NCBI GenBank assembly: GCA_964394665.1
Contig: CAYMYN010000039.1
Location: 1-37,438 of the forward strand
Source of the DNA: CAYMYN01 sp964394665
Lineage (GTDB): Bacteria > Planctomycetota > UBA1135 > GCA-002686595
Direction of reading: 5' to 3'
Length of the DNA: 37,438 nucleotides
Under the pieces are notes generated by a model that did not search any database, was not told where the DNA came from, and saw only the letters and a program-made list of their open reading frames with translations. Below are positions 24,169-32,617 of this stretch, piece by piece. Made by a program: the position numbers and the translations under genes. The stretch's first letter is position 1. Every line of letters begins with the position of its first letter.

Positions 24169-24174
24169 TACCAT
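24169..24174 (+). promoter_or_regulatory. Putative -10 element (TACCAT) of the four-gene glycan operon
   Basis: TACCAT ends 9 nt before the ATG at 24184. With transcription starting about 6-7 nt downstream, the mRNA would be leaderless or nearly so. No -35 is convincing. Confidence 0.45.
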
Positions 24175-24183
24175 CGTCGAGCT

Positions 24184-25116
24184 ATGGTCGGCTCGCCCTC
24201 ACCCCAGGGACTCCAGGATCGGAGGGGGTACGCGGGCGCGGGCTACGCGGCGAGTCAGACCCACCTGGGAAGGCCGCTGCGACTCCCCGCGAGCGGCGCC
24301 CACCTGATCGTGCGACCGATCCCTGGGAGTGAACTCGCGGATGGGTCGGGCCCCTATCCGCTGTTCGACTGCGAGGAATGGGCCGCGCTAGCGGGCGACC
24401 TGCGCTCGCTCGAGGCCGAGTTGGTGAGCGTGGTGTGCGTACCCGATCCCCTGCGCGCCCCTGTCCAAGCTCTCGCCGAGGCCTTCCCCGACCTGCTGCG
24501 CCCCTTCAAACACCACCGTGTGGTCGAGTTGGATGGGGACTGGCGCGCGGGAGTGAGCCCGCACCACGCGCGGGCCGCGCGTCGTGGGCGCCGCAAGCTC
24601 GCGATCGAACGCGTCGTCGATCCGAGCGAAGCGCTCGGAGATTGGTGCGACCTCTATGACAACCTGCTGCAGCGCCAGACGGTAGGTGCCGCTGCCCACT
24701 TCTCGCGACTGGGTTTCGCGCGCCAGCTCGCGCTGCCCCAGCTCTGCGCGTACCGCGCCCGGCTGGCCGAGCGCACCGTGGGCATGAGCCTGTTCGTGCG
24801 CCGCGGGAACGCGGTCCACTATCACCTCTCCGCCGCCGACGAGCTCGGCCGACGCAACGAGGCGGGCTACGCGCTCCTGGAGCGGGCGCTCGGCGACTTC
24901 GAGGAGCTGGGGCTGGAACGCGTCGACCTGGGAGGTGCCGCCGGACTGCACGAGGATCCCACCGACGGGCTGGCTGCCTTCAAGGATGGCTGGACGCGGA
25001 GTCGGATCACCGCCATGCTCGCCGGTCGCATCCTCGATCGCGCGGCCTACGCCGACCTGGCCGGAGAGCAGGCGTGCGGCGACTTCTTCCCCGCCTACCG
25101 CGGAGGTCTTCGATGA
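24184..25116 (+). CDS. FemAB/GNAT-like acyltransferase (BioF2-like domain)
   Basis: 310 residues, soluble. The central and C-terminal part has the layout of the Acetyltransf_6/FemAB group: basic HHARAARRGRRKLAIERV, DWCDLYDNLLQRQ, FARQLALPQLCAYRARLAER, GMSLFVRRGNAVHYHLSAAD, GYALLERALGDFEELGLERV, then DLGGAAGLHEDP and FKDGW near the end. These enzymes transfer an acyl or aminoacyl group to an amine; in sugar-modifying loci they often N-acylate amino sugars. As first gene of the operon with a DegT aminotransferase, it may acylate the amino sugar made there; this is inference. The stop overlaps the next start in ATGA (25113-25116). Confidence 0.7.
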   Translation: MVGSPSPQGLQDRRGYAGAGYAASQTHLGRPLRLPASGAHLIVRPIPGSELADGSGPYPLFDCEEWAALAGDLRSLEAELVSVVCVPDPLRAPVQALAEAFPDLLRPFKHHRVVELDGDWRAGVSPHHARAARRGRRKLAIERVVDPSEALGDWCDLYDNLLQRQTVGAAAHFSRLGFARQLALPQLCAYRARLAERTVGMSLFVRRGNAVHYHLSAADELGRRNEAGYALLERALGDFEELGLERVDLGGAAGLHEDPTDGLAAFKDGWTRSRITAMLAGRILDRAAYADLAGEQACGDFFPAYRGGLR

Positions 25117-26045
25117 GCATGCAGTCGGGGCGAGCAACCCCGTTCCGCCGCAACGAGGAGCTCGAGCGCTGCCTCGCGGAGCTCTCGAACCTGATCGCCC
25201 CAGCGGAGGTCGCCGCTCTCGAGGTCGCCCCATCCCGCCCCTGGCCCCTGTTGTGGATCGTCGGGGCCCCTCGCAGCGGGACGACCTTGATGCTGCAGTG
25301 GCTGGCTGCCAGCGGATCGATCGCCTACCCGACGAATCTGCTATCACGTTTCTTCGCCGCGCCCGCGATCGGCGCGCGAATCCAGCGCCTGCTCTGCGAC
25401 CCCGCCCTCGACCACCGAGGCGAACTCGCGGACCTGGCCATTCCCTTCGACTTCAACTCGGACCTGGGGAAGACCCGCGGCGCGCTCGCTCCTCACGAGT
25501 TCTGGTACTTCTGGCGTCGCTTCCTGCCCACGGTCGACATCGAGCCCCTGGGCGAACGCGCACCACGCGCCGACTGGATCGGGCTGCGGGCGGCATCGCT
25601 GGCCGTGGCCGAAGTGTTCGGCCGTCCCTTCGCCTGCAAGGGGATGATGGTGCAGTACGACCTGCCCCTGGCCCTCGCCCGGGTGCCCGAGGCTCGAGTG
25701 CTCTTCGTGCGCCGCGACGAGGAGGCCAACGCGGCTTCGCTGCTGCGCGCCCGGGAGAGGTTCTTCGGTGATCGCACCCGCTGGTACTCGGCGCGTCCAC
25801 CGGGCTCGGACGACCTGCTCCCACTGCCGCCGGAGGAGCAGGTCCGCGCCCAGGTGCGAGACACCAACGCCTGCATCGACGCAGCCCTCGCAGAGCTGCC
25901 CCCCGCGCGCGCCCTCGAGATCAAGTACGAGGAGTTCTGCTCCCATCCCGCCCGTACCTGGTCCCGGCTCCGCGCGCTGCTCGCGGACTGCGAGCTCCCC
26001 GAGCACCACCCCGGCCCTCTCTCCTTCGCCTGCACCAACCCATGA
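25113..26045 (+). CDS. PAPS-dependent sulfotransferase
   Basis: 310 residues, predicted to transfer sulfate from PAPS. The 5'-phosphosulfate loop GAPRSGTT spans residues 51-58. A 3'-phosphate-type region reads LFVRRDEEANAASLLRARER, with Arg and Ser in the expected order, and the LEIKYEEFCSHPARTWSRL stretch is typical of the family's C-terminal half. The substrate could be a sugar on a surface glycan, given its place between the acyltransferase and aminotransferase genes. No signal peptide is seen, so it acts in the cytosol. GGAGG (25102-25106) gives a ribosome binding site. It overlaps both neighbours by 4 bp (ATGA at 25113 and 26042). Confidence 0.82.
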   Translation: MSMQSGRATPFRRNEELERCLAELSNLIAPAEVAALEVAPSRPWPLLWIVGAPRSGTTLMLQWLAASGSIAYPTNLLSRFFAAPAIGARIQRLLCDPALDHRGELADLAIPFDFNSDLGKTRGALAPHEFWYFWRRFLPTVDIEPLGERAPRADWIGLRAASLAVAEVFGRPFACKGMMVQYDLPLALARVPEARVLFVRRDEEANAASLLRARERFFGDRTRWYSARPPGSDDLLPLPPEEQVRAQVRDTNACIDAALAELPPARALEIKYEEFCSHPARTWSRLRALLADCELPEHHPGPLSFACTNP

Positions 26046-27283
26046 CCCGCGCCGAGCTCAGCTCCCTGGCCCTCTTCGGCGGCCGCCCCGCCTTCGACGC
26101 TCCGCTGCACGTCGGCCGACCCAATCTCGGCGATCGCCAGCGCCTGCTGGAACGGATCGGCGAGGTCCTGGACCGGCGCTGGTTGACGAACGACGGCCCG
26201 CTGGTGCGCGAGTTCGAATCGCGCGTGGCGGAACTGTGCGACGTGCGCCATTGCATCGCAATGTGCAACGGCACGGTCGCGCTCGAGATCATGGTTCGCG
26301 CGGCCGGGATCGATGGCGAGGTCATCGTACCGTCCTTCACCTTCGTCGCCACCGCACACAGCCTTCAGTGGCAGGGGATCACGCCGATCTTCTGCGACGT
26401 CGACCCGCGCACGCACAATCTCGACCCCGCGCAGGTCGAGCGCCTCGTAACGCCGCGCACCAGCGCCGTCCTGGCTGTGCATCTCTGGGGCCGGGGCTGC
26501 GACGTGGAAGGCCTCGAGCGAGTCGCCGAACGCCATGGACTGGAGCTGCTCTTCGATGCCAGCCACGCTTTCCTGTGCACCCACGGCGGGCGGCCGATCG
26601 GCGGCTTCGGCCGCGCAGAGTCCTTCAGCTTCCATGCCACCAAGCTCGTCAATTGCTTCGAAGGCGGCGCGATCACGACCAACGACGACGAACTCGCGGC
26701 GCGCATCCGCTGGATGCGTAACTTTGGATTCTCCGGGCGGGACGACGTGCGCTACATCGGCAGCAACGGCAAGATGAGCGAGGTATCCGCGGCCATGGGA
26801 TTGACGGGCATCGAGAGCGCCGAGGATTTCCTGGCAGCTAACCGCGAGAACTTCGAGTTCTACCGCGAGCGACTGGCGGGCGTCCCTGGAGTGGAACTCG
26901 CGCAGTACGCCGCGGGCGAGCGCAACAGCCTGCACTACGTCGTGGCCGAGGTGGACGCCGACGCGGCCGGGCTCACGCGCGACGAGCTCCAAACCGTGCT
27001 GGAGGCGGAGAACGTGCTGGTCCGACGCTACTTCTACCCAGGCGTGCACCGCATGGAACCGTACCGCTCCTTCCAGCCGAACGCCGGCTTGCTCCTCCCT
27101 CAGACCGAGCGCCTGGTGGAACGAGCGATCCAGTTCCCCACCGGGAGCGCAGTCAGCCCCGCCGACGTCGAGCGCATCGCCAACGTGGTCGAGGTGGCCT
27201 GCCGCAACGCACCAGAGGTCCGCGACCGCCTCACCCGAACTGCATCCGGACCCCGACACGATCTGCGGGGAACGCGCCCGTGA
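26042..27283 (+). CDS. DegT/DnrJ/EryC1/StrS-type sugar aminotransferase
   Basis: 413 residues. This PLP enzyme aminates a keto sugar nucleotide, giving an amino sugar. Family features: a LTNDGPLVREFESRVAEL start region, SFTFVATAHSLQWQG, LLFDASHAFLCTHGG with the PLP-contacting Asp, and the Schiff-base Lys201 in FSFHATKLVNCFEGG. The N-terminal ALFGGRPAF and VGRPNLGD are like VioA/dTDP-4-amino-4,6-dideoxyglucose-type enzymes, but the exact sugar is not decided. No dehydratase or epimerase gene is in the window, so the 4-keto sugar must come from elsewhere in the genome. It starts in an ATGA overlap and ends in a GTGA overlap with the GT2 gene. Confidence 0.87.
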   Translation: MTRAELSSLALFGGRPAFDAPLHVGRPNLGDRQRLLERIGEVLDRRWLTNDGPLVREFESRVAELCDVRHCIAMCNGTVALEIMVRAAGIDGEVIVPSFTFVATAHSLQWQGITPIFCDVDPRTHNLDPAQVERLVTPRTSAVLAVHLWGRGCDVEGLERVAERHGLELLFDASHAFLCTHGGRPIGGFGRAESFSFHATKLVNCFEGGAITTNDDELAARIRWMRNFGFSGRDDVRYIGSNGKMSEVSAAMGLTGIESAEDFLAANRENFEFYRERLAGVPGVELAQYAAGERNSLHYVVAEVDADAAGLTRDELQTVLEAENVLVRRYFYPGVHRMEPYRSFQPNAGLLLPQTERLVERAIQFPTGSAVSPADVERIANVVEVACRNAPEVRDRLTRTASGPRHDLRGTRP

Positions 27284-28314
27284 CCGCGCTCGTCAGCATC
27301 CCGATGGTCACCTTTCGCCACGAAGCTTTCGTGGGCCAGGCCATCGAGAGCGTCATCGCGCAGGATTTCGAGGACTGGGAGATCGTCGTCGGCGACGATG
27401 CATCGCCCGACGGGACGATGGACGTAGTGCGCGCTTATGCCGGACGATTCCCGGATCGCATACGCATCCTGCCCCACACGGAGCACATCGGCCCGCGCAA
27501 CAACTTCATCCGCACGCTCCAGGATTGCCGTGGGCGCTACGTAGCCCAGCTCGACGGCGACGATGCCTGGTGCTGGTACGGGAAACTGCGCGCGCAAGTC
27601 GCTTTCCTGGAAGCGAACCCGGACTTCGCCTGGGTTTTTTGCGCATCGAGGAAGGTGTTCGCCGATCCACACCGAGACCACGACTGGTTTCCCCCAGGAC
27701 GCCGATCGCGCTACGAGCTCGCCGACCTGATCCAGGTCTGCTTCACGGGATCGGGCGCGGCGATGTTCCGGCGCCAGCACCTCGAGCTACCGCCCTGGTT
27801 CGCCACGGCGCCCGTCGGGGACTGGCCCCTGCACGCACTGAATGCCCGCCATGGACCGATCGGCTACATCGATCGTGTCGGCATGACCTACCGCCAGCAC
27901 GCCGCCGGACGCTGGGCGGGGCTCGACGAGCTGCGCCAACTGCGGGTGCAGATGGCTACGCGCGAACAGGTCTTCGAGCATCTGGGGGCCGGCCTCGAGG
28001 CGCCTTACTGGCGCGCGCGACTCGCGGATCGCGTGCGCGAGATCACGCTCGTGTGCGAAGCAGAGGCGCCCGAACTCACGCCCGAGGCGCTCGTGGCACT
28101 GATGGAGACCCCCGAGTGGGCCCGATATGCCGACGCCGGCCTGCGACTGAAAGGCGCGCGGGCCCTCGAACGTCTGGGGTTGCCGGGGGACGCCCGGCGG
28201 GTGCTGGGCAAGTTGCTCGGTCGGGCGGGCGCGGACTTGCCGCGCGGCAAGGTCCTGCAGCGCTGGGCTCGCTGCACCCTGAAGTCGCTCCTGGCCTCCG
28301 GGCGCCCAGGATAG
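27280..28314 (+). CDS. Glycosyltransferase family 2
   Basis: 344 residues. The GT-A domain at the N-terminus has VSIPMVTFRHEAFVGQAIES, EIVVGDDASPDGTMDVV and the metal-binding QLDGDDAW (DxD-like). A further region, FTGSGAAMFRRQHLELP then GDWPLHALNARHG, is typical of GT2 acceptor parts. The C-terminal 100 residues are helical and charged. It probably attaches the modified amino sugar made by the upstream genes; donor and acceptor are not known. The GTG start overlaps the previous stop in GTGA (27280-27283), with a CGGGG sequence about 10 nt upstream. A run of six Ts near 27635 and other A/T-rich spots make the composition less extreme than in flanking genes. The stop is 7 nt from the convergent gene's stop. 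Confidence 0.85.
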   Translation: MTALVSIPMVTFRHEAFVGQAIESVIAQDFEDWEIVVGDDASPDGTMDVVRAYAGRFPDRIRILPHTEHIGPRNNFIRTLQDCRGRYVAQLDGDDAWCWYGKLRAQVAFLEANPDFAWVFCASRKVFADPHRDHDWFPPGRRSRYELADLIQVCFTGSGAAMFRRQHLELPPWFATAPVGDWPLHALNARHGPIGYIDRVGMTYRQHAAGRWAGLDELRQLRVQMATREQVFEHLGAGLEAPYWRARLADRVREITLVCEAEAPELTPEALVALMETPEWARYADAGLRLKGARALERLGLPGDARRVLGKLLGRAGADLPRGKVLQRWARCTLKSLLASGRPG

Positions 28315-28321
28315 GACCGGG

Positions 28322-29089
28322 TCAGGTCTTCGGGCCACGCTGCAGCACCAGCAGGCGCGCGTACTTGAGGCGCACGTAGTGGGCCGCCAGGAAGGCGATT
28401 AGGAGGCCGCGCCAGCCGTCTAGGAAGCCGAGCTTGAAGACGTAGCCGCGGGTGAAGCGCACCAGGGGGCGGGTGAGGATGTCGAGCACGGTGGCGCGTT
28501 TGCCGCGCTCGAAGAGGCCCTCGGCCATGATGCGGGTGTACTTGTCGATGCGGCGCAGGTGGTCGTCGAGGTCGCGGTAGCTGTAGTGCAGGAGATCGCC
28601 GGTGAGGCGGCCCTTGGGGCCCGCGAGCAGGGTCTTGTCGTGGGGCTCGTTGCCGCCGATGCGGGCGCGGCGGCGGTCGAACAGGCGCAGTTGGCGGTCG
28701 GGGTACCACAGGCCGTGCTCGATGAAGCGGCCCAGGTAGAAGGTCTTGCGCGGGAACTCCCAGCCGGCCTGGCCGGGGAAGCCGGCCGCGCGCAGGGCCT
28801 CGATCTGGGCCCGCAGCTCCGGGGAGACCCGTTCGTCGGAGTCGACGATCAGGACCCAGTCGTTCCGCGCGCGGTCGACGGCGGCTTGCTTCTGGCCGAT
28901 GAACCCGGCCCAGGAGTGCTCGATCACGCGCGCGCCGGCCGCGCGCGCGAGCTCGCAGGTGCGGTCGGTGGAACCCGAGTCGACGACCACGATCTCGTCG
29001 CAGAACGCGAGGCTGGCGAGGCACTCCGCGAGGCGGTCCTCCTCGTTGAAGGTGATCACGCAGGCGCTGAGTCTGGGCGCGGCACTCAT
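28322..29089 (-). CDS. Glycosyltransferase family 2, WaaE/KdtX-like
   Basis: 255 residues. It starts LSACVITFNEEDRLAECLAS, with EIVVVDSGSTDRTCELA and the metal motif LIVDSDERVSPEL. The middle FPRKTFYLGRFIEHGLWYPD and NEPHDKTLL, then YRDLDDHLRRIDKYT, are characteristic of the WaaE-type GT2 group that adds a hexose to LPS core or similar glycans. A C-terminal hydrophobic stretch (FLDGWRGLLIAFLAAHYVRL) may contact the membrane. The start overlaps the upstream GT4 stop in ATGA (29086-29089), so the two are one operon. Confidence 0.85.
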   Translation of the reverse strand: MSAAPRLSACVITFNEEDRLAECLASLAFCDEIVVVDSGSTDRTCELARAAGARVIEHSWAGFIGQKQAAVDRARNDWVLIVDSDERVSPELRAQIEALRAAGFPGQAGWEFPRKTFYLGRFIEHGLWYPDRQLRLFDRRRARIGGNEPHDKTLLAGPKGRLTGDLLHYSYRDLDDHLRRIDKYTRIMAEGLFERGKRATVLDILTRPLVRFTRGYVFKLGFLDGWRGLLIAFLAAHYVRLKYARLLVLQRGPKT

Positions 29090-30177
29090 CGGGCGTCCTC
29101 CGCGAGGATCTCCTCGTACAACCGCCGGTAGGCGGCGACCATCTGGGTGGCGAGGAACCCCTCGCCGATGCGCGCCGGGCCGCCCGTCGCGAGCCGCTCG
29201 CGCAGCGCCCGGTCCTCGAGCGCGCGCCGCAACGCCCCGGCGAGCGCCGGCACGTCGCCCGGCGGGACGAGTAGGCCGCTGCGCCCCTCGACCACCACCT
29301 CGCCCAGCCCGCCCACCGCGCTGGCGACCAGGGGCCGGCCCGCTGCGAGCGCTTCGAGGGCCGCCACGCCCAGCCCCTCGCGCCGCGAGGGCATGGCGAC
29401 GAGGTCCGCGGCGCCCAGGAGGTCCCCCACGTCCCCGCGCCGGCCGAGAAGGCGCACGCGGGGCGCGATCTCCAGGGCCTGCGCTTGGGCGAGCAGCGTC
29501 TCGCGCAGGGGTCCCTCCCCGGCGATGGCGAGCTCCCAGGGCGCGTCCGGGATGCGCGCGAGGGCCGCCAACAACACGTCGAAACCCTTGCGCGGCACGA
29601 GCGCGCCCAGGGCCAGGACCAGCAGGTGCCCGGCCGCGACGCCCAGCTCCGCGCGCACCTGTGCGGCGGCGCGCGCGGGCGCGAGGCGCGCGGGGTCGAC
29701 CGCGCTCCAGATCGTCCGCAGGCGCTCCTCGGGGACGCCGCCGCGCACCAGGCACGCGCGCACGGCGGGCGAGATCGCGACCGTGCGGCGGGTCAGCACG
29801 CGGTGCACGAGGCGCGTGCGCAGGCCGCGACGCACCTCGCGGTCCATGCGCCGGGTCGTGAGGGCGGGGATGCCCACCAGGCGCGCGGCGAGCCCTCCGA
29901 GCCAGGTCGCGCGGCCGGTGTGCAGGTGCGCGAGGTCGGCCCCCGAGCGCCGCAGCGTGCGCGCCAGGCCCAGGAGGCCCACGACGTCGAGGTCCGAGCG
30001 CAGGGGCACCTCGCGCACCTCGAAGCCGCGCTCGCGGGCCAGGCGCGCCGCGGCGCTCGCCGGCGGCGCAACGAGCAGTTGGGAGAGCCCCGCCGCGCGC
30101 AGACCCTCGAGCAACAGGAAGACCTGCACCTCGCCCCCGGAGAAGCCGGTCTCGGCGTCGACGTGGGCGATGCGCAT
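29086..30177 (-). CDS. Glycosyltransferase family 4
   Basis: 363 residues. MRIAHVDAETGFSGGEVQVF is a GT4 start with the Gly-Gly loop. Donor-domain motifs are ALGALVPRKGFDVLLAALAR, LAIAGEGPLRETL, and the ExxxxxxxE pattern in SRREGLGVAALEALAAGRPL, then SAVGGLGEVV and GLLVPPGD. It is likely to add a sugar to the same product as the coupled WaaE-like gene. The gene is divergent from the GT2 pair at 30398. A TATCCG hexamer at 30251-30256 on the minus strand, 73 nt upstream, is the nearest -10-like sequence, but it misses the final T. Confidence 0.87.
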   Translation of the reverse strand: MRIAHVDAETGFSGGEVQVFLLLEGLRAAGLSQLLVAPPASAAARLARERGFEVREVPLRSDLDVVGLLGLARTLRRSGADLAHLHTGRATWLGGLAARLVGIPALTTRRMDREVRRGLRTRLVHRVLTRRTVAISPAVRACLVRGGVPEERLRTIWSAVDPARLAPARAAAQVRAELGVAAGHLLVLALGALVPRKGFDVLLAALARIPDAPWELAIAGEGPLRETLLAQAQALEIAPRVRLLGRRGDVGDLLGAADLVAMPSRREGLGVAALEALAAGRPLVASAVGGLGEVVVEGRSGLLVPPGDVPALAGALRRALEDRALRERLATGGPARIGEGFLATQMVAAYRRLYEEILAEDAR

Positions 30178-30331
30178 GGCGGAGCGGGGCCGAACGGGAA
30201 CCGGGGCGGGGCTCGACTCGGGGGACCCCGCGCCGCCCGTCGGGGCGCCACGGATACCCATTCGGGAGCCGGATGCCAACCTCGGCGCGGGTCCCCTGGC
30301 GCTGCGCATCGCGATCCGCGGCGCGGACCCG

Positions 30332-30337
30332 TAGCAT
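30332..30337 (+). promoter_or_regulatory. Putative -10 element (TAGCAT)
   Basis: TAGCAT lies 36 nt before a GTG (30374) and 60 nt before the ATG (30398) of the downstream GT2 gene, in the divergent intergenic region. Confidence 0.4.
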
Positions 30338-30397
30338 GGCGCCGGGCCGGGGGAGGGCGCGCTCACCCCCCGCGTGACCACGCAGGAGCTCCGCCGG

Positions 30398-31330
30398 ATG
30401 CCGGATCCCCCCCAGGACCTCGCCGCGGCGAACCACTCGCCCCCGCCGACGCTGTCGGTCCTGGTCGCGACCCGCGACCGCGCCGCGAAGCTCGCGCGGC
30501 TCCTGGCGAGCCTGGAGGCCGAGGCGCCCGAGTTGCTCGAGGTGGCGGTGGTCGACAACGGCTCGCGGGACGGCACGGGCGAGCTGCTCCAGCGCTGGTC
30601 GTCGACCCGGCCCTGGGCGCGCCGCCTGCGCCACGCCGCCCCGGGCAAGAGCGGCGCCCTCAACGCGGCCCTCGCCGACGCGCGCGGCGCGTGGGTGGGC
30701 TTCGTCGACGACGACGTCGAGGTGCGCCCGGGCTGGGCCCGGGCCCTGCGCGCGGCCGCCGGTGCCCACGGCGCGGTCGCGCTCCAGGGCCGCATCCTGC
30801 CCCCCGCGGCGGCGCTCGCGGACGGGGAGCTGATGGCGCGCTGGCGCCGCCTGGGCACCCTGCCCTACGTGGACCTCGGGGAGGGACTCGCCGAGCGGCG
30901 CGCGCTGACGGGGGCCAACATCGCCGTGAGCCGCCCCGCGCTCGTCGCCGTGGGCGGCTTCGACGAACGTCTGGGTCCGGGGGCCGCGGGCCTCTCCGAG
31001 GACACCGACCTCGCGCGGCGCTTGCGGGAGGCGGGCGGACGCATCCTGTACGTCGGAGGCGCCGTGGTGGAGCACGAGCTCGACCCCGAGCGCCTCAGCG
31101 ACGCCTACTTCGACGCCTACCACCGCCGCCTGGGCAAGAGCCGCCTGATCCAGGATCACAAGTCCCTGTGGACCAGCGTCCTACCGAACTTCGCCCTGGC
31201 GAGCCTGCAGGCCGGCGTGGTGGGGCTCGTCTCGCGCGGAGCGGGGTACTACCGCAAACGTGGGCGTCGCGTGGCCTACGGCGCGATGCTGGCGGAGCTC
31301 GCCGGGCGCCGCGGGGGGCGCGCGCGGTGA
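30398..31330 (+). CDS. Glycosyltransferase family 2
   Basis: 310 residues from the ATG. The GT-A domain reads LSVLVATRDRAAKLARLLAS, VAVVDNGSRDGTGELL, GKSGALNAALADARG and the metal-binding GFVDDDVEVRPGW. GANIAVSRPALVAVGGFDE and LSEDTDLARRLREAGGRILY carry the conserved ED acceptor-site motif. It is a normal-looking GT2 with no large membrane region. I chose ATG 30398 because AGGAG (30383-30387) precedes it; the GTG at 30374 would add eight residues and is possible. The stop overlaps the next gene's GTG in GTGA (31327-31330). Confidence 0.83.
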   Translation: MPDPPQDLAAANHSPPPTLSVLVATRDRAAKLARLLASLEAEAPELLEVAVVDNGSRDGTGELLQRWSSTRPWARRLRHAAPGKSGALNAALADARGAWVGFVDDDVEVRPGWARALRAAAGAHGAVALQGRILPPAAALADGELMARWRRLGTLPYVDLGEGLAERRALTGANIAVSRPALVAVGGFDERLGPGAAGLSEDTDLARRLREAGGRILYVGGAVVEHELDPERLSDAYFDAYHRRLGKSRLIQDHKSLWTSVLPNFALASLQAGVVGLVSRGAGYYRKRGRRVAYGAMLAELAGRRGGRAR

Positions 31331-32349
31331 AGCCCGACGCCCCCACGACGCCGTCCCCCGCCGCGCGGAGCGCCTCGACCGGCGTCCAACCCGTGCCCCG
31401 CCAGGGGGCGGGCGCCGGACGCGCGCTGCGCGCCGTGTGTCTCGTCAACTGCTTCGACTACGAGCCCTACGTCGTCGAGGCGGTGCGCAGCGCGCTCGAG
31501 CAGAGCGTGCCCTTCGACGAGGTCGTCGTGGTGGACGACGGCTCGCGGGATCGCAGCGCCGCTCGCGTGCGCGAAGCCTTCGCCGGGGAGCCGCGGGTCG
31601 CGCTCGTGCGCCAGGAGAACGGCGGCCAACTGTCGTGTTTCCACAGCGGGCTCGCGCGCTCGAGCGGGGACCTGGTCTTCTTCCTCGACGCCGACGACGC
31701 CTACGAGCCCCGTTACCTCGAACGCGCCCTCGAGGTCTACCGCGCGCACGCCGAGTGCGACGCGCTCTTCGTCGGCCACCGCCTGGTGGGCGCGGCCGAG
31801 GGCCTGCGGAGCGTGACCCCGAAGGACGCCGACCTGGGCTTCGGCGCGGTGCTGGCGCTGTCGCGCTCGCTGAAGAAGCTGGGCGTCGCGCCCACCTCGA
31901 CCCTCTCGGCCCGGCGCCCGGTCCTCGAGCGGTTCTTGCCCCTGCCCGGGTCGCTGGTCGCGGACTGGCGCACGCGCGCCGACGACGTGCTGATGTTCGG
32001 CCTGGCGCTGGCCGCCGCCCGTCGGCGGACCCTGGCCGAGCCCCTCGTGCGCTACCGCGTGCACGGCGCCAACGCCTGGTACGGCCGCCGGCACGACGCG
32101 GCCTACGAGTACCGGCGCGAGCTCGCGATCACGCGCCTCCTGGACCACCTCACCCGGTACCTGGGCTACGGCGAGGGGCTCGCGAACCACGCCCACCACG
32201 AGTTCCGCACCCTTCCCCGACCGACGGCGGCGCAGCTCTCGACCTACCTCAAGCTCGCCTGGCGGTCGGACCTGCGCTGGGGGCGCAAGTGGACGTTGTG
32301 CCGCTCGATGCTCGCCCACCACCTGCGCTCGCGGCGCGGCGGGGACTGA
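31327..32349 (+). CDS. Glycosyltransferase family 2
   Basis: 340 residues from a GTG overlapping the previous stop. After a Pro/Ala-rich stretch of about 30 residues, the GT-A domain has AVCLVNCFDYEPYVVEAVRS, FDEVVVVDDGSRDRS and the metal-binding FLDADDAYEPRYLERAL. Then VADWRTRADDVLMFGLALAA provides the acceptor-site acidic pair. All expected GT2 residues are present. The C-terminal region (RELAITRLLDHLTRYLGYG, then RPTAAQLSTYLKLAWRSDL) is helical. The gene at 32618 is a diverged copy of this one. Confidence 0.85.
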   Translation: MKPDAPTTPSPAARSASTGVQPVPRQGAGAGRALRAVCLVNCFDYEPYVVEAVRSALEQSVPFDEVVVVDDGSRDRSAARVREAFAGEPRVALVRQENGGQLSCFHSGLARSSGDLVFFLDADDAYEPRYLERALEVYRAHAECDALFVGHRLVGAAEGLRSVTPKDADLGFGAVLALSRSLKKLGVAPTSTLSARRPVLERFLPLPGSLVADWRTRADDVLMFGLALAAARRRTLAEPLVRYRVHGANAWYGRRHDAAYEYRRELAITRLLDHLTRYLGYGEGLANHAHHEFRTLPRPTAAQLSTYLKLAWRSDLRWGRKWTLCRSMLAHHLRSRRGGD

Positions 32350-32393
32350 AAGGCCGAGAAAAGACCGAGCATACGGCCTCCCAGATGCCCTTG

Positions 32394-32443
32394 GCACGGC
32401 CGCCAGGGGCGGCCGGTGCGCAGAGCGTGAGAGTTCTTCTCAC
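32394..32443 (+). terminator. Two tandem hairpins after the GT2 pair
   Basis: GGCCGCC (32398-32404) and GGCGGCC (32408-32414) form a 7-bp stem with a 3-nt loop, extended by GCAC/GTGC with one bulge. A second stem, GTGAGA/TCTCAC (32427-32443), follows. There is no T tract, so the pair may be a terminator or an RNA-stability structure. The 268-bp gap between the two GT genes otherwise holds nothing but the -10-like TAGGAT. Confidence 0.35.
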
Positions 32444-32580
32444 ACTCAGACGGGGCGGGGTCTCGGTGCTCCGGACGGGGGCGAGCCGCGGCCCGGCCGG
32501 GGCATCCCGGCCAGGGGGCGCTCGCCGCTCGGCGGGCCGATCCGGGGCGTCGGGAGCGGGGCGCGGCACCCGCGTGCCGA

Positions 32581-32586
32581 TAGGAT
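32581..32586 (+). promoter_or_regulatory. Putative -10 element (TAGGAT)
   Basis: TAGGAT is 31 nt before the GTG at 32618, in a stretch almost free of TA dinucleotides. Confidence 0.35.
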
Positions 32587-32617
32587 CGGCACCCCCGGCC
32601 CCGACTCCCCCTCCCCC

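Noticed and set aside
25493..27259. 588-codon minus-strand frame
   Set aside because: Antisense to the sulfotransferase and aminotransferase genes, which have clear motifs; the frame has none.
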